In this document: one piece after another, positions 26,244 through 34,233 of the stretch
How the letters are laid out: each line of letters begins with the position of its first letter
Position numbering within the stretch: position 1 is the stretch's first letter
Source of the DNA: Vescimonas coprocola
Lineage (GTDB): Bacteria; Bacillota; Clostridia; Oscillospirales; Oscillospiraceae
Direction of reading: 5' to 3'
NCBI RefSeq assembly: GCF_018408575.1
Contig: NZ_AP023418.1
Span: 2,322,415 to 2,386,414 of the forward strand
DNA: 64,000 nt
Position numbers and translations under genes: made by a program
The notes under the pieces: generated by a model
Told to the model about the DNA's origin: nothing
Seen by the model: only the letters and a program-made list of their open reading frames with translations
Databases searched by the model: none

Positions 26244-26565
26244 ATCACGCAGCCCAGCGGGGCCGCGGCGCCTCGGAACAGCGACGCACATGAGCGCATC
26301 GCTGTCCCGGAGGCTCTTTGCGTTCTTCGGGAGTACCCTCGACCCAGACCTCAAAGGGGCAAAGTACGCCGTTTTACCCCCTGACCACGCAGGGGTTCCA
26401 AAACGCATGAAACAGTCCGAGGGTAGTGATACCACCCCCATCCGAAATGCCCCATGTTTCGCCCTGTGAACGCCTGTGTGCGATCCTTTGAGCAAAGCCG
26501 AGCGTGTACCCACTTTTGCCCGTGAAAGCGAACGTGGGGCGTTTGTGCGAGAAGTTGAAAAGCGG
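26244..26565. repeat. non-coding duplicated block, copy A (about 320 bp)
   Basis: This block is about three-quarters similar to 26732-27055 in the same orientation. Both copies hold a long hairpin (26275-26308 here) and the shorter GGGT...ACCC hairpin (26421-26437 here), and both end with a match to CGAAAGCGAA-GTGGG. Reading frames through it are not conserved between copies, so it does not look protein-coding. Confidence 0.65.
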
Positions 26566-26731
26566 AATGAAAAGCGGTTGGGAGATAAAATTTATGGTAG
26601 CAACTTTGCAGGATTTTCTCCCTCTGCTGATGGTGATGGGTCACAGAGAACCGGGAAATGTATGTATATAAAAGCGTGGCGGAATCAAGGGTTACAAATG
26701 CTTACCACATAATCCATGGCGCACTCACCGA

Positions 26732-27055
26732 ATCACGCAGCCCGGCGGGGCCGCGACGCCTCGGAACAGCGACGCGCATGAGCGCATCGCTGTCCCGCAG
26801 GCTCTCTGCGTTCTTCGGGAGTACACCAGATCAAGACCCCAGAACCGGCAAAGTTTGCCGTTTTGACACCCGGCCCGGGGATGTTTGTGAACGTGCGGAA
26901 CGCTCCGAGGGTAGTGATAGCACCCTCTGTCCGAAACGCCCCTGTTTCGGCGTGTAAGCCGCTGTGTGCGCGGTTAGGGGCTGGGGTGGCGTGTGTACCC
27001 GATTTCATCCGCGAAAGCGAATGTGGGCCATTTGTGCCAGAGGTGTTGAAGCCCG
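26732..27055. repeat. non-coding duplicated block, copy B (about 320 bp)
   Basis: The second copy of the block at 26244. Its hairpins lie at 26763-26796 and 26907-26927. In the second hairpin the outer pairs are GAGGGT/ACCCTC, where unit 1 at 26156 has GGGGGT/ACCCCC, so the pairing is kept while bases change. From 27056 to 27593 I see no gene, only a short palindrome at 27181-27199 and a run of weak open frames leading into the integrase. Confidence 0.65.
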
Positions 27056-27593
27056 TATGGCCGATGCATTGGAAGCATTGATATGACTGCATTTCTTGCG
27101 CTTTTCGATCCTTTTTCGAGGACGAAAAAGAAAGCAGGATAAAGGGCTGGCGTCGGAACCGACGCTTTGCCCAATCACTTCTGCCCGCAGTGCGGGCAGT
27201 TGACGGGGGTTTCAGCGCAGTCGGTTGTGGCGCCTTTTGAAGAAAATTTCAGAGCGGCTGGCGTCTTGGTTCCCGCAAACGCAGATGTCCCAAGGATTTT
27301 GGTGGTGCCTTGTGGCCGTTTCGGAAGGAAATCGAGGTAATCACCTTCGCGTGATCAATGGTGCAGGGCAAGCGTGTTTTGAGTCACCGCAGTCAATGAA
27401 AAGAAACTTTCGACCGTTCAAAAATCGCACCGCTGTAACCAAAGAAGAGCGTCTCCGGCAGCGCAGAAATTGCGCCGCCATAGACAAAGATAGGGCGTCC
27501 CCTTCAAATGATAACTTTCTGATAACTGTTCCGTTTTCTGGTAGCTTTTCCCTCTTGGCTACGGTATTGTTCGTTGCGAAAGGGGCTGATACC

Positions 27594-28745
27594 ATGCCAA
27601 AACGACGAGCAAACGGAGAAGGCAATATCCGAAAGCGCAAGGATGGACGATGGGAGGGCCGCTACACAGTCGGCCACGATCCGGAAACCGGCAAAGCCAT
27701 CATCAAAAATGTCCTCGGCAAGACACAGGCAGAAGTCAAGGAAAAGCTGAAGAAAGCCATCGAGGAAAACGTGGGCATCGACTACGGGCGGGCCAAGACC
27801 TACACGGTGGGTAACTGGTTAGAAGTGTGGTACGAGAACTATGCCAAAATCAAAATGCGCCCATCCACCTACCTGACCTATCATGGCTACATCGAAAACC
27901 ACATCAAGCCGCAGCTCGGAAAGATCCCGTTGAATAATCTGACGACGCTGCATCTGCAACAGTTCTACAAGAAATTGTTGGCGGAAGGGTGGGTAGAGCG
28001 AATCGAAGCACAGAAGCAGCCCGAGGGACTGAGCGCCAAAACAGTACGCAACATCCATCAAATCATTTCCGCTGCCCTGAAGTTGGCAAACGAGCAGCGG
28101 CTGATCGCCCGCAATCCGGCAGACGGCTGTGCCTTGCCGAAGGCGGAGCGCAAGGAAATGCAGACGCTTCCTGTTGAGCAGCTGACGTCCTTCCTCTGCG
28201 AGGCAAAAGACAGCGGCGTGTTCGCCCTGTACTACATCGACCTGACCACCGGCCTGCGGCGGGGCGAGTTGCTCGGATTAAAATGGCCGGACATTGATTT
28301 GGAAAAAGGAGACCTTCGGGTTCAACGGCAGATTGGGCGCATCGACGGCAAAATCATTGAGATGCCGCTGAAAACGAAAAACGCCTACCGCACACTGCCC
28401 CTGTCGACAGATGCGGTAGATGTTCTGATGCAACAAAGAAGAAAAACGGGTAACAGCGAGTGGGTGTTTCCCTCGCCCACCGGAGGCCCCATGTCCCCGG
28501 ACAGCGTGTTGCACATGCTGCACCGCGTCCTGAAGCGGGCAGGGCTGCCGAAGGTGCGTTTCCATGACCTGCGCCACACCTTCGCAACGCTGGCACTGCA
28601 AAACGGTGTGGACATCAAAACCGTGTCCTCGATGCTCGGTCATTTTTCAGCAGGCTTCACGCTGGACACCTATGCGCATGTAACGACCTCAGCCAAGCGT
28701 GAAGCGGCAAAGACAATGGGTAACATTCTCTCTGGTGCGGTATAG
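27594..28745 (+). CDS. tyrosine recombinase / phage-type integrase
   Basis: This 383-residue protein has an N-terminal arm-binding segment (GEGNIRKRKDGRWEGRY), a SAM-like core-binding domain and a catalytic domain. The catalytic residues appear as Arg in TGLRRGELLGL, His-x-x-Arg in HDLRHTFATLA, His in MLGHFS and the nucleophile Tyr in DTYAHVT. It is of the Tn916/phage integrase type. ATG at 27594 follows AAAGGGG; the long in-frame extension to 27225 has no family sequence. It points towards the tRNA-fMet gene 118 bases further on and should have catalysed insertion there. Confidence 0.92.
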   Translation: MPKRRANGEGNIRKRKDGRWEGRYTVGHDPETGKAIIKNVLGKTQAEVKEKLKKAIEENVGIDYGRAKTYTVGNWLEVWYENYAKIKMRPSTYLTYHGYIENHIKPQLGKIPLNNLTTLHLQQFYKKLLAEGWVERIEAQKQPEGLSAKTVRNIHQIISAALKLANEQRLIARNPADGCALPKAERKEMQTLPVEQLTSFLCEAKDSGVFALYYIDLTTGLRRGELLGLKWPDIDLEKGDLRVQRQIGRIDGKIIEMPLKTKNAYRTLPLSTDAVDVLMQQRRKTGNSEWVFPSPTGGPMSPDSVLHMLHRVLKRAGLPKVRFHDLRHTFATLALQNGVDIKTVSSMLGHFSAGFTLDTYAHVTTSAKREAAKTMGNILSGAV

Positions 28746-28770
28746 TGCTTTCCGCTATCCGCTCCCGTTG

Positions 28771-28788
28771 GGGTCAGCGTTTGGGTCA
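28771..28788 (+). repeat. paired GGGTCA repeats, candidate integrase arm sites (right end)
   Basis: GGGTCA at 28771 and 28783 lies between the integrase stop and the att site, in the same orientation as the left-end pair at 22919/22930 and again followed by a G and an A-run. Confidence 0.45.
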
Positions 28789-28827
28789 GAAAAAACGGCA
28801 AGCAAGTTATCTGACAAAAAAGTGCGG

Positions 28828-28861
28828 AAAAAGTCCTGATTTCGCAAGAAATCAGGACTTT
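28828..28861 (-). terminator. terminator of the tRNA-Leu/tRNA-fMet unit
   Basis: A perfect 14-bp stem with a GCAA loop starts just after the CCA end of tRNA-fMet on the minus strand and runs into a T-run. Confidence 0.8.
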
Positions 28862-28862
28862 C

Positions 28863-28938
28863 TGGTTGCGGAGGCAGGACTTGAACCTGCGACCTCCGGG
28901 TTATGAGCCCGACGAGCTGCCAACTGCTCTACTCCGCG
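28863..28938 (-). tRNA. initiator tRNA-fMet (CAT)
   Basis: This is a 76-base cloverleaf including the encoded CCA. Initiator features are the unpaired C1-A72 ends of the acceptor stem and three G-C pairs in the anticodon stem (GGG-CTCATAA-CCC). The T arm is GCAGG-TTCAAGT-CCTGC. The 3' half was exchanged by insertion of the island but the gene remains whole. It is transcribed after tRNA-Leu from the promoter at 29060-29088. Confidence 0.95.
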
Positions 28939-28956
28939 ATATTCAGAAGAACCGGA

Positions 28957-29042
28957 TGGTGCCGGTGACCGGACTCGAACCGGTACGGTATCGCTACCGG
29001 GAGATTTTAAGTCTCCTGTGTCTGCCATTCCACCACACCGGC
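28957..29042 (-). tRNA. tRNA-Leu (TAA)
   Basis: An 86-base class II tRNA with CCA encoded. The anticodon loop CTTAAAA sits in a GGAGA/TCTCC stem, and the variable arm CGGTAGCGATACCG forms its own stem. It lies 18 bases before tRNA-fMet in the same transcript. Confidence 0.95.
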
Positions 29043-29059
29043 GGATATCGGCAACACTT

Positions 29060-29088
29060 AATATACCACATCCCCGGCCCGGTGTCAA
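29060..29088 (-). promoter_or_regulatory. promoter of the tRNA-Leu/tRNA-fMet unit
   Basis: On the minus strand TTGACA, a 17-base spacer and TATATT lie 17 bases upstream of tRNA-Leu. Confidence 0.88.
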
Positions 29089-29201
29089 CACTTTTTCCCG
29101 AAAACATCAAAAATCGTGGAGTGCCCCGGCTAAATATGCGGTCTGCCTCATTTTGCTGGATAAATAGATGTTGTATCCAACGGAGTTTGCGGAAAAAATC
29201 G

Positions 29202-29230
29202 TTGTATCTTATGTTAAAATGCTGTATAAT
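29202..29230 (+). promoter_or_regulatory. promoter of the sodium symporter gene
   Basis: TTGTAT, a 17-base spacer and TATAAT lie 44 bases before the start codon. Confidence 0.75.
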
Positions 29231-29274
29231 ATTTAGGGTTTTATGCGTTATGCACCGGAGAGGAGAAACACACG

Positions 29275-30717
29275 ATGAACGATCGCAAGGGCTTCGGTTC
29301 AAACTTCGGTTTTCTGATGGCCGCTGTGGGCTCGGCTGTGGGGCTGGGCAATATATGGGGCTTCCCCAACAAAATGGGTGCCAACGGTGGCTTCCCCTTC
29401 CTGATCCTGTATCTGGCGCTGGCGCTGTGCTGCGGCGTTATCATCATGCTGGGTGAGCTGGCGCTGGGCCGCAAGACGGGCCATGGCGCTGTGGGCGCTT
29501 ACCAGAGCATCTCCAAGCGCTTCAAGTGGCTGGGCTGGCTGGGCATTGCCGCTGCGGCGCTGATCTTCAGCTTTTACAGCGCTCTGGGCGGCTACTGTCT
29601 GCGCTATGTGGTGGTGAACTTTGGCAACCTCATCGGTGCCGAATTTGGCACTAACGGAGTGGGCGGCGCCGACGTGTTTCAGGGGCTGCTGAGCCAGCCC
29701 GACGTGTCCATCGCCTTTGCGCTGGCCTTCATGCTCATCACCATGCTGGTGGTCATGAGCGGCGTAGGCGGCGGCATCGAGCGGGTCTGCTCCGTGGGGA
29801 TGCCGGCTCTGTTCTTCATCCTCATCATCTGCATCATCCGCTCCTGCACCCTGCCGGGTGCGGCGGACGGCCTGAAGTATATGTTCGTCCCCGGCTGGGC
29901 CGTGGCCAACGGCATCATCGACGAGGCCCCCGGCTTCTGGAGGGTCCTCACCGCCGCCGGCGGGCAGATGTTCTTCTCCCTGTCTCTGGGCGCCGGTGTC
30001 ATGATTACCTACGGCTCCTATCTGGATAAGAAGCAGGATCTGGGCAAGAGCACCATGATCATCGTGGGCATGGACACCGTGGTGGCCCTGATGGCCGGTC
30101 TGTGTGTCATTCCCGGACGCTTTGCCCTAGACCCCAACGGAGCTTTGGGCGGCCCGGAGCTGCTGTTTATCACCATGCAGAACGTGTTCGATAAGATGGG
30201 ACCCGCCGGTCCCGTGTTCGGCATCCTGTTCTACCTGCTGGTGTTCTTTGCCGCCATCTCCTCCTCCATCTCCATGCTGGAGGTCATCGTGGCCCATTTC
30301 TGCGATAAGGCACGGGAAAAGGGCAAGGGCGACCGCCGCAAGCTGTATTCCGCCATCGTGGTGGTGATCTGTGCGGCCCTGTGCGCTCTGGTCTGCGCCG
30401 ACGGTATGGGCAACAATCACATCTCCCCGGCGGAGCTGCTGGGTCTGGCCGGCGCCAAGCTGCCCGGCTGGAGCACCAGCTGGCTGGGTCTGTTCGACAG
30501 CGTGGCCGAGGGCCTGCTGATGCCCTTGGGGGCGCTGCTCATGTGCCTGATGATCAGCTGGGAGCTGAAGCCGGATACCCTGCGGCAGGAGATCCTCCTC
30601 AACGGCGAGAACCGCCCTTGGGTCTATGATTTCTTCCGTCTCTGCGTGAAGTATATCACGCCGCTGTGTATGCTGATGATCCTGTACGGGCAGATCTCCG
30701 ATTTCTTCATTGTCTGA
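29275..30717 (+). CDS. neurotransmitter:sodium symporter (NSS/SNF) family transporter
   Basis: This 480-residue protein has about 12 membrane helices. The first helix GSAVGLGNIWGFP is the conserved unwound segment of LeuT-like transporters that binds Na+ and substrate. Helix 6 shows FFSLSLGAGVMITYGSY, also a family hallmark. These proteins import amino acids or similar amines with Na+. AGGAG lies 10 bases before the ATG. The gene is monocistronic with its own promoter and a long terminator. Confidence 0.92.
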   Translation: MNDRKGFGSNFGFLMAAVGSAVGLGNIWGFPNKMGANGGFPFLILYLALALCCGVIIMLGELALGRKTGHGAVGAYQSISKRFKWLGWLGIAAAALIFSFYSALGGYCLRYVVVNFGNLIGAEFGTNGVGGADVFQGLLSQPDVSIAFALAFMLITMLVVMSGVGGGIERVCSVGMPALFFILIICIIRSCTLPGAADGLKYMFVPGWAVANGIIDEAPGFWRVLTAAGGQMFFSLSLGAGVMITYGSYLDKKQDLGKSTMIIVGMDTVVALMAGLCVIPGRFALDPNGALGGPELLFITMQNVFDKMGPAGPVFGILFYLLVFFAAISSSISMLEVIVAHFCDKAREKGKGDRRKLYSAIVVVICAALCALVCADGMGNNHISPAELLGLAGAKLPGWSTSWLGLFDSVAEGLLMPLGALLMCLMISWELKPDTLRQEILLNGENRPWVYDFFRLCVKYITPLCMLMILYGQISDFFIV

Positions 30718-30720
30718 TAA

Positions 30721-30765
30721 ATAAAACCAATAGGGGGACGCCATGCGTCCCCCTATTGGTTTTAT
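30721..30765. terminator. intrinsic terminator after the symporter
   Basis: A perfect 21-bp stem with a CAT loop ends in GGTTTTAT. Confidence 0.88.
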
Positions 30766-30952
30766 GGGGCCGGGTCATCAGACCCCGGCGTGCTTTCCGA
30801 CTGCGGACGCCCGTATCCTTCTTGTCATCCCCTCTGGTCAGACGCAATGTATTTTTCGTCTCCGTGGAGAAAAATTCCGGGAGTGCCGGTATCGAAACAG
30901 GCCCCGTCCATCGGACGGGCATACGGTACTGTGAGATATGCAGTATTTTCAT

Positions 30953-30981
30953 TTGCATATCTCGCCAAATTATGATAATAT
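30953..30981 (+). promoter_or_regulatory. promoter of the zinc-ribbon membrane gene pair
   Basis: TTGCAT, a 17-base spacer and TAATAT lie 55 bases before the first start codon. Confidence 0.6.
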
Positions 30982-31035
30982 TGCTTTCGTAACTTCTTTT
31001 TATCATAACGTGTTTTTGACAAGGGGAGACAGAAT

Positions 31036-31629
31036 ATGAATAAGCTGATGGGGACGAAATGGTTTACCTTCTATACAAAAGTGCGGCCTGTTCTAAGTGG
31101 CCTTTTTTTGCTTGTCGTTCTGGAAAGCTTCCGTCTAAACTTGGCTATATACACAAAAATATGGTGGTTAACACTCTTTTTCGCCGGTGCAGTGGCACAA
31201 TTTGTTCTCTGCATACTCATCGCAGTTAAGTCTGGCGGCGATTATCCCCATTTTGTGCGTTTTACTCGCAAGGTTCTTCTTTTTGAAACAATCTATACCG
31301 CATACCAGCAGGGTGTTGAAACCTACGTGAGAAATTTTGATGTGATTTCCGCACTTATCGTATTTTTTGTTATCTCGATTGTATTATATTTTATATGGTA
31401 TCGGCTAAATGTCAAATATTTTGAAAAGCGTCTGTTGCCACAGCGGGACGAGACTTCCGCCTCTTTGGGCGATGCCCCTTCGTCCGGCTTTCATGAAGGA
31501 GAGACTGGGACTGCTGGCGAAAGTGGACAAATTCTATTTTGCCGAAAATGCGGCGCAAAACTCATAGCCAACAGTAAATTTTGCAGCCGATGTGGCACAC
31601 GAGTTTTGGAGGAGGAATCGTCATCATGA
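31036..31629 (+). CDS. membrane protein with C-terminal zinc ribbon
   Basis: This 197-residue protein has three to four hydrophobic segments (LSGLFLLVVLESF, WWLTLFFAGAVAQFVLCILI, ALIVFFVISIVLYFIWY) and a C-terminal zinc ribbon CRKCGAKL...FCSRCG. The zinc-ribbon tail should be cytoplasmic. Its GC content is clearly lower than that of core neighbours, hinting at transfer. It overlaps the next gene by 4 bases (ATGA), and that partner also has a zinc ribbon, so the two probably form one complex. The function is unknown. Confidence 0.75.
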   Translation: MNKLMGTKWFTFYTKVRPVLSGLFLLVVLESFRLNLAIYTKIWWLTLFFAGAVAQFVLCILIAVKSGGDYPHFVRFTRKVLLFETIYTAYQQGVETYVRNFDVISALIVFFVISIVLYFIWYRLNVKYFEKRLLPQRDETSASLGDAPSSGFHEGETGTAGESGQILFCRKCGAKLIANSKFCSRCGTRVLEEESSS

Positions 31630-32309
31630 TTTGCAGCAAATGCAACCACAATCTGCCTGATGATAGCGAATTTTGCCAGTACTGCGGAAGCAAAATCCAG
31701 AAAGTCACCAACATCACAGATAATATTCCCGCAGCATCTCCAGCCACCCATTCTGCCAATATGTCGGCTGATACAGAGACTGTGTCCGTGAGAAGTGAGA
31801 CTGCGTCTGAAGGCGCATCCAATGAGCCCATCGAGGTGATGGCGCCCATAAATCCGACCTCCATATCTTCACAGACGCCGCATCAAACCTCCGCTAAGGA
31901 GCCTACTAAGCGGTTTGCCCTAAACAAGCACACGATCGTTTACATTGGCCTATCGCTGCTCATTGTGCTTGCTGTTGGATTTGGAATCCTCCAAACCGTA
32001 AGTGTGCAAAAGCTGAAAACCGAGGTGACTGATCTGGAGAAGCAGATAACCACGAAAGAATCTACTATGCTTCATCTGGAAAAACAGATTGTACGCCTGA
32101 ATGCGGATATCCGCTCCTTGGATCGCGACATTGCCAGCTATGAGAAACTTGCATCCTTTATAGATGACTATGTGGTTTTTATTGAAGATGACGGCACAAA
32201 CCTATATCACAAGTTCAGCTGCTACAAGTTTAGAGGGGATTCCTTTTGGGTATACAATACCGAAAATGCTGTACAGCAGGGCTTCTCGCCCTGCCCCATT
32301 TGCAATTGA
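31626..32309 (+). CDS. zinc-ribbon, coiled-coil membrane protein with Ada-like metal-binding end
   Basis: This 227-residue protein starts with a zinc ribbon (CSKCNHNLPDDSEFCQYCG, residues 3-21). A Ser/Thr-rich linker, one membrane helix (IVYIGLSLLIVLAVGFGIL, about residues 113-131) and a coiled coil of about 50 residues follow. The C-terminus YHKFSCYKF...AVQQGFSPCPICN has the spacing of the Ada-type Cys4 site seen at the end of many surface proteins. The domain order places one metal site on each side of the membrane. It is coupled to the preceding gene. The function is unknown. Confidence 0.75.
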   Translation: MICSKCNHNLPDDSEFCQYCGSKIQKVTNITDNIPAASPATHSANMSADTETVSVRSETASEGASNEPIEVMAPINPTSISSQTPHQTSAKEPTKRFALNKHTIVYIGLSLLIVLAVGFGILQTVSVQKLKTEVTDLEKQITTKESTMLHLEKQIVRLNADIRSLDRDIASYEKLASFIDDYVVFIEDDGTNLYHKFSCYKFRGDSFWVYNTENAVQQGFSPCPICN

Positions 32310-32314
32310 TAAGG

Positions 32315-32348
32315 AAGCAGGCCCCGTCCTATGGACGGGGGCCTGCTT
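32315..32348 (+). terminator. intrinsic terminator after the zinc-ribbon pair
   Basis: A 15-bp stem with one bulged G and a TAT loop ends in CTTTCTTATT. The same stem core recurs at 32642 and, incompletely, at 30899. Confidence 0.75.
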
Positions 32349-32437
32349 TCTTATTACATTTTTTCGATTATTTTTGCGTGCAGTGATGCGGTATAATGTA
32401 ATAAGAAAACAAATTCAAAGGAAAGGAGGCAACGGAT

Positions 32438-32635
32438 GTGCAAAGATATCTCTGTAATGGACAGGTTCATTTACACAGCCCCTATGAACCGGATATGACT
32501 TTTGTACTTACACATAGAGTCATCGAAGCGTGGGACGATATGGATGCCGAGGACATTTACTTGAACCATCTTGTGGAAAGCGATATCGCTGACCACATTC
32601 GGTTTATCGAAACGAAAATCACACCGTTAGCTTAA
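32438..32635 (+). CDS. small protein, 65 aa, unknown function
   Basis: The ORF begins with GTG, eight bases after AAAGGAGG, and encodes an acidic 65-residue protein (product begins VQRYLCNGQVHLHSPYEP). A competing ATG at 32436 gives only 20 codons in another frame. A TATAAT box lies about 45 bases upstream without a good -35. A terminator follows directly. There is no signal peptide or membrane segment and no recognised family. Confidence 0.5.
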   Translation: MQRYLCNGQVHLHSPYEPDMTFVLTHRVIEAWDDMDAEDIYLNHLVESDIADHIRFIETKITPLA

Positions 32636-32641
32636 TGCCGG

Positions 32642-32670
32642 ACAGGCCCCGTCCATCGGACGGGGCCTGT
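32642..32670. terminator. bidirectional terminator
   Basis: A perfect 13-bp stem with an ATC loop sits between the 65-aa gene and the convergent DUF3810 gene. Confidence 0.75.
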
Positions 32671-32716
32671 TCTTGCGCTTTTGGGGAATTTGCAGCTCCT
32701 CTTACCGCAACCTGAC

Positions 32717-33799
32717 TTACCCGTAGTACGCCATGAGCATATCCACCACGGTGCCGTAGCTCTGGACGCCACGGCTCTCGCCGTTGCTTTTGAGGAAGGA
32801 GTCGTAGACCCTGCTGGCAGCGTCGTTCACCGGCCCCTCGAAGGCCGCCCAATAGGCGCTGTTCTGCCGCAGGTCTGCCACCACCGTATCCGGCAGTGTA
32901 TCCCGGATGACCTGCCACCGGTCCGGGTCCGCCCGGTACAGGGCGTTGCCCAGATGCACATACCCCATCAGCAGCCCGGAATACCGGTACACCGGGTCGC
33001 CGCTGGCCAGAGACACCGCAATGGCAATGAAGTTGCACTCCTGCTCCGAGGCGATGCCCCGCTGATGGGCCATCTCATGGACGATGGTGGAGGGCAGAAA
33101 GCTGGCGGGGCAGTCCACATTGAGGTTGGCCTCCCCGGTGAAGGGGAAGTAGAAGCCCGTGAAGTCCATGGCGCTGAGCGCTGTGGAGCAGCTGATGGCC
33201 TTGGGCGTGTGATCCTTCATCCGCAGACAGGGGAACTCCTCATAGGAGGGGGCGTACACCGACGTGGCGGCGGCGAAGATCTCCTGCCGGGACACGGCAA
33301 AGCAGCCATTCTCATCCCGCTGCACATTGTCTGCCGCCTGTGCCAGCTGGCGGGCAAAGTCCGCCGTGACGGCCTCTAACTCCTCCACGGTGCAGGAGCG
33401 GGCATAGATGCCGGACTGCTGCTGGAAGGAGTCGGCATAGTAGTTGACGCCCCACAGCAGGCAGAAGCCCGCATAGATGCTCAGCCCGCTGCACACCACC
33501 GTCAGGAAGAAGCGGTACAGAGTCCGGCCCCGGTGGGGCTGAGTCACCATCCGTCGGAGGACATTGGCCACATAGAAGATACCCACCGATAGCAGCACGA
33601 TATATGCCACCTCTGCCATAGAGGTGCGGAACAGATAGCAGACGCTGGCCACCGCCCGCTCCCAAGGCATGATGACGTGGCGGCTGAGCCAGTTCATCAG
33701 CCCCGGCACCGGCCGCAGGGCGAAATACACTGCCAGCAGGGCTACCACGGCCAAAAGCCACCGGTGCAGTCCCCGGTGGCGTCTGTAAAACTCCCTCAT
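32717..33799 (-). CDS. DUF3810-type membrane protein with HExxH zinc-protease motif
   Basis: This 360-residue protein has an N-terminal part with three membrane helices. A soluble domain follows that contains HEMAHQRG about residue 244 and the nearby acidic stretch SEQECNF. HExxH with a downstream glutamate is a metallopeptidase signature, and this matches the DUF3810 family. It is the last gene of a seven-gene minus-strand run that starts with an ABC binding protein; only 5 bases separate it from the thioesterase gene. It may process or sense peptides. No substrate is known. Confidence 0.78.
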   Translation of the reverse strand: MREFYRRHRGLHRWLLAVVALLAVYFALRPVPGLMNWLSRHVIMPWERAVASVCYLFRTSMAEVAYIVLLSVGIFYVANVLRRMVTQPHRGRTLYRFFLTVVCSGLSIYAGFCLLWGVNYYADSFQQQSGIYARSCTVEELEAVTADFARQLAQAADNVQRDENGCFAVSRQEIFAAATSVYAPSYEEFPCLRMKDHTPKAISCSTALSAMDFTGFYFPFTGEANLNVDCPASFLPSTIVHEMAHQRGIASEQECNFIAIAVSLASGDPVYRYSGLLMGYVHLGNALYRADPDRWQVIRDTLPDTVVADLRQNSAYWAAFEGPVNDAASRVYDSFLKSNGESRGVQSYGTVVDMLMAYYG

Positions 33800-33804
33800 A
33801 GCGC

Positions 33805-34227
33805 TCACAGCTCCAGCGGGCGGCCCGTCAGATCCATCACCGTCCGCAGCGTCGCCAGCAGGCGGCCCGTTTCGTCGGTGATGTCCGTGTGGCAGAAGCA
33901 GAGGGACTTGCCCATGCGATCCACGTGGCCCACGGCGATGAGGGTGCTGCCCAGCCCCGCCGCATCCAGAAAGTCGATGGAGGCGTTGACGGTGAGGCAC
34001 ACTTCCTGCCGCAGGGTCAGGACCGCCGTTCCGGCGGCGATGTCCGCTAAGGCAAACAGGATGCCGCCGTGGGCCGTCCCCCAGCGGTTCAGGCTCTCCG
34101 GCTGAAGCGTCAGCTCCACACGGGCCTCGCCGTCCTGCAGGTCCGTCACCCGGATGTGATTGTGTACGGTAAATGGCTCGGCCTTGGTGCCGTAGGCCAG
34201 TAATTTCTCTTTCAGTTGGTTGGTCAT
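33805..34227 (-). CDS. PaaI-type hotdog thioesterase
   Basis: This 140-residue protein has the hotdog motif NRWGTAHGGILFALADIAAG at about residues 47-66, where the HGG and the Asp are typical of PaaI/YbgC-like acyl-CoA thioesterases. It lies 6 bases after the ABC ATPase gene, so it is cotranscribed with a peptide/nickel-type importer, for which the metabolic reason is not clear. It probably hydrolyses an aromatic or branched acyl-CoA in the cytoplasm. Confidence 0.88.
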   Translation of the reverse strand: MTNQLKEKLLAYGTKAEPFTVHNHIRVTDLQDGEARVELTLQPESLNRWGTAHGGILFALADIAAGTAVLTLRQEVCLTVNASIDFLDAAGLGSTLIAVGHVDRMGKSLCFCHTDITDETGRLLATLRTVMDLTGRPLEL

Positions 34228-34233
34228 ATGCTC

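Larger units (their letters stand above)
22786..28907. mobile_element. integrative island in the initiator tRNA gene, about 6.1 kb
   Basis: The limits are the two copies of the tRNA-fMet 3' end. Inside are a tyrosine integrase next to the intact tRNA, two radical SAM proteins, a flavin reductase with a divergent HxlR regulator, a decayed acetyltransferase and a duplicated non-coding block. Base composition is lower in GC than the flanks over much of its length. No conjugation or phage structural genes are present, so it is a small non-self-transmissible element or the remnant of a larger one. No excisionase was recognised. Confidence 0.8.

Noticed and set aside
26158-27092. Several ORFs of 60-120 residues in the repeat block of the island
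   Set aside because: Frames are not conserved between the duplicated copies, and no ribosome sites or families were seen.
27225-27593. N-terminal extension of the integrase by 123 residues
   Set aside because: The extension is not integrase-like, and a proper ribosome site precedes the ATG at 27594 where the arm-binding domain begins.
29043-29274. T-box or amino-acid riboswitch before the sodium symporter
   Set aside because: The transcript from the promoter at 29202 has a leader of only about 40 bases, too short for such an element.
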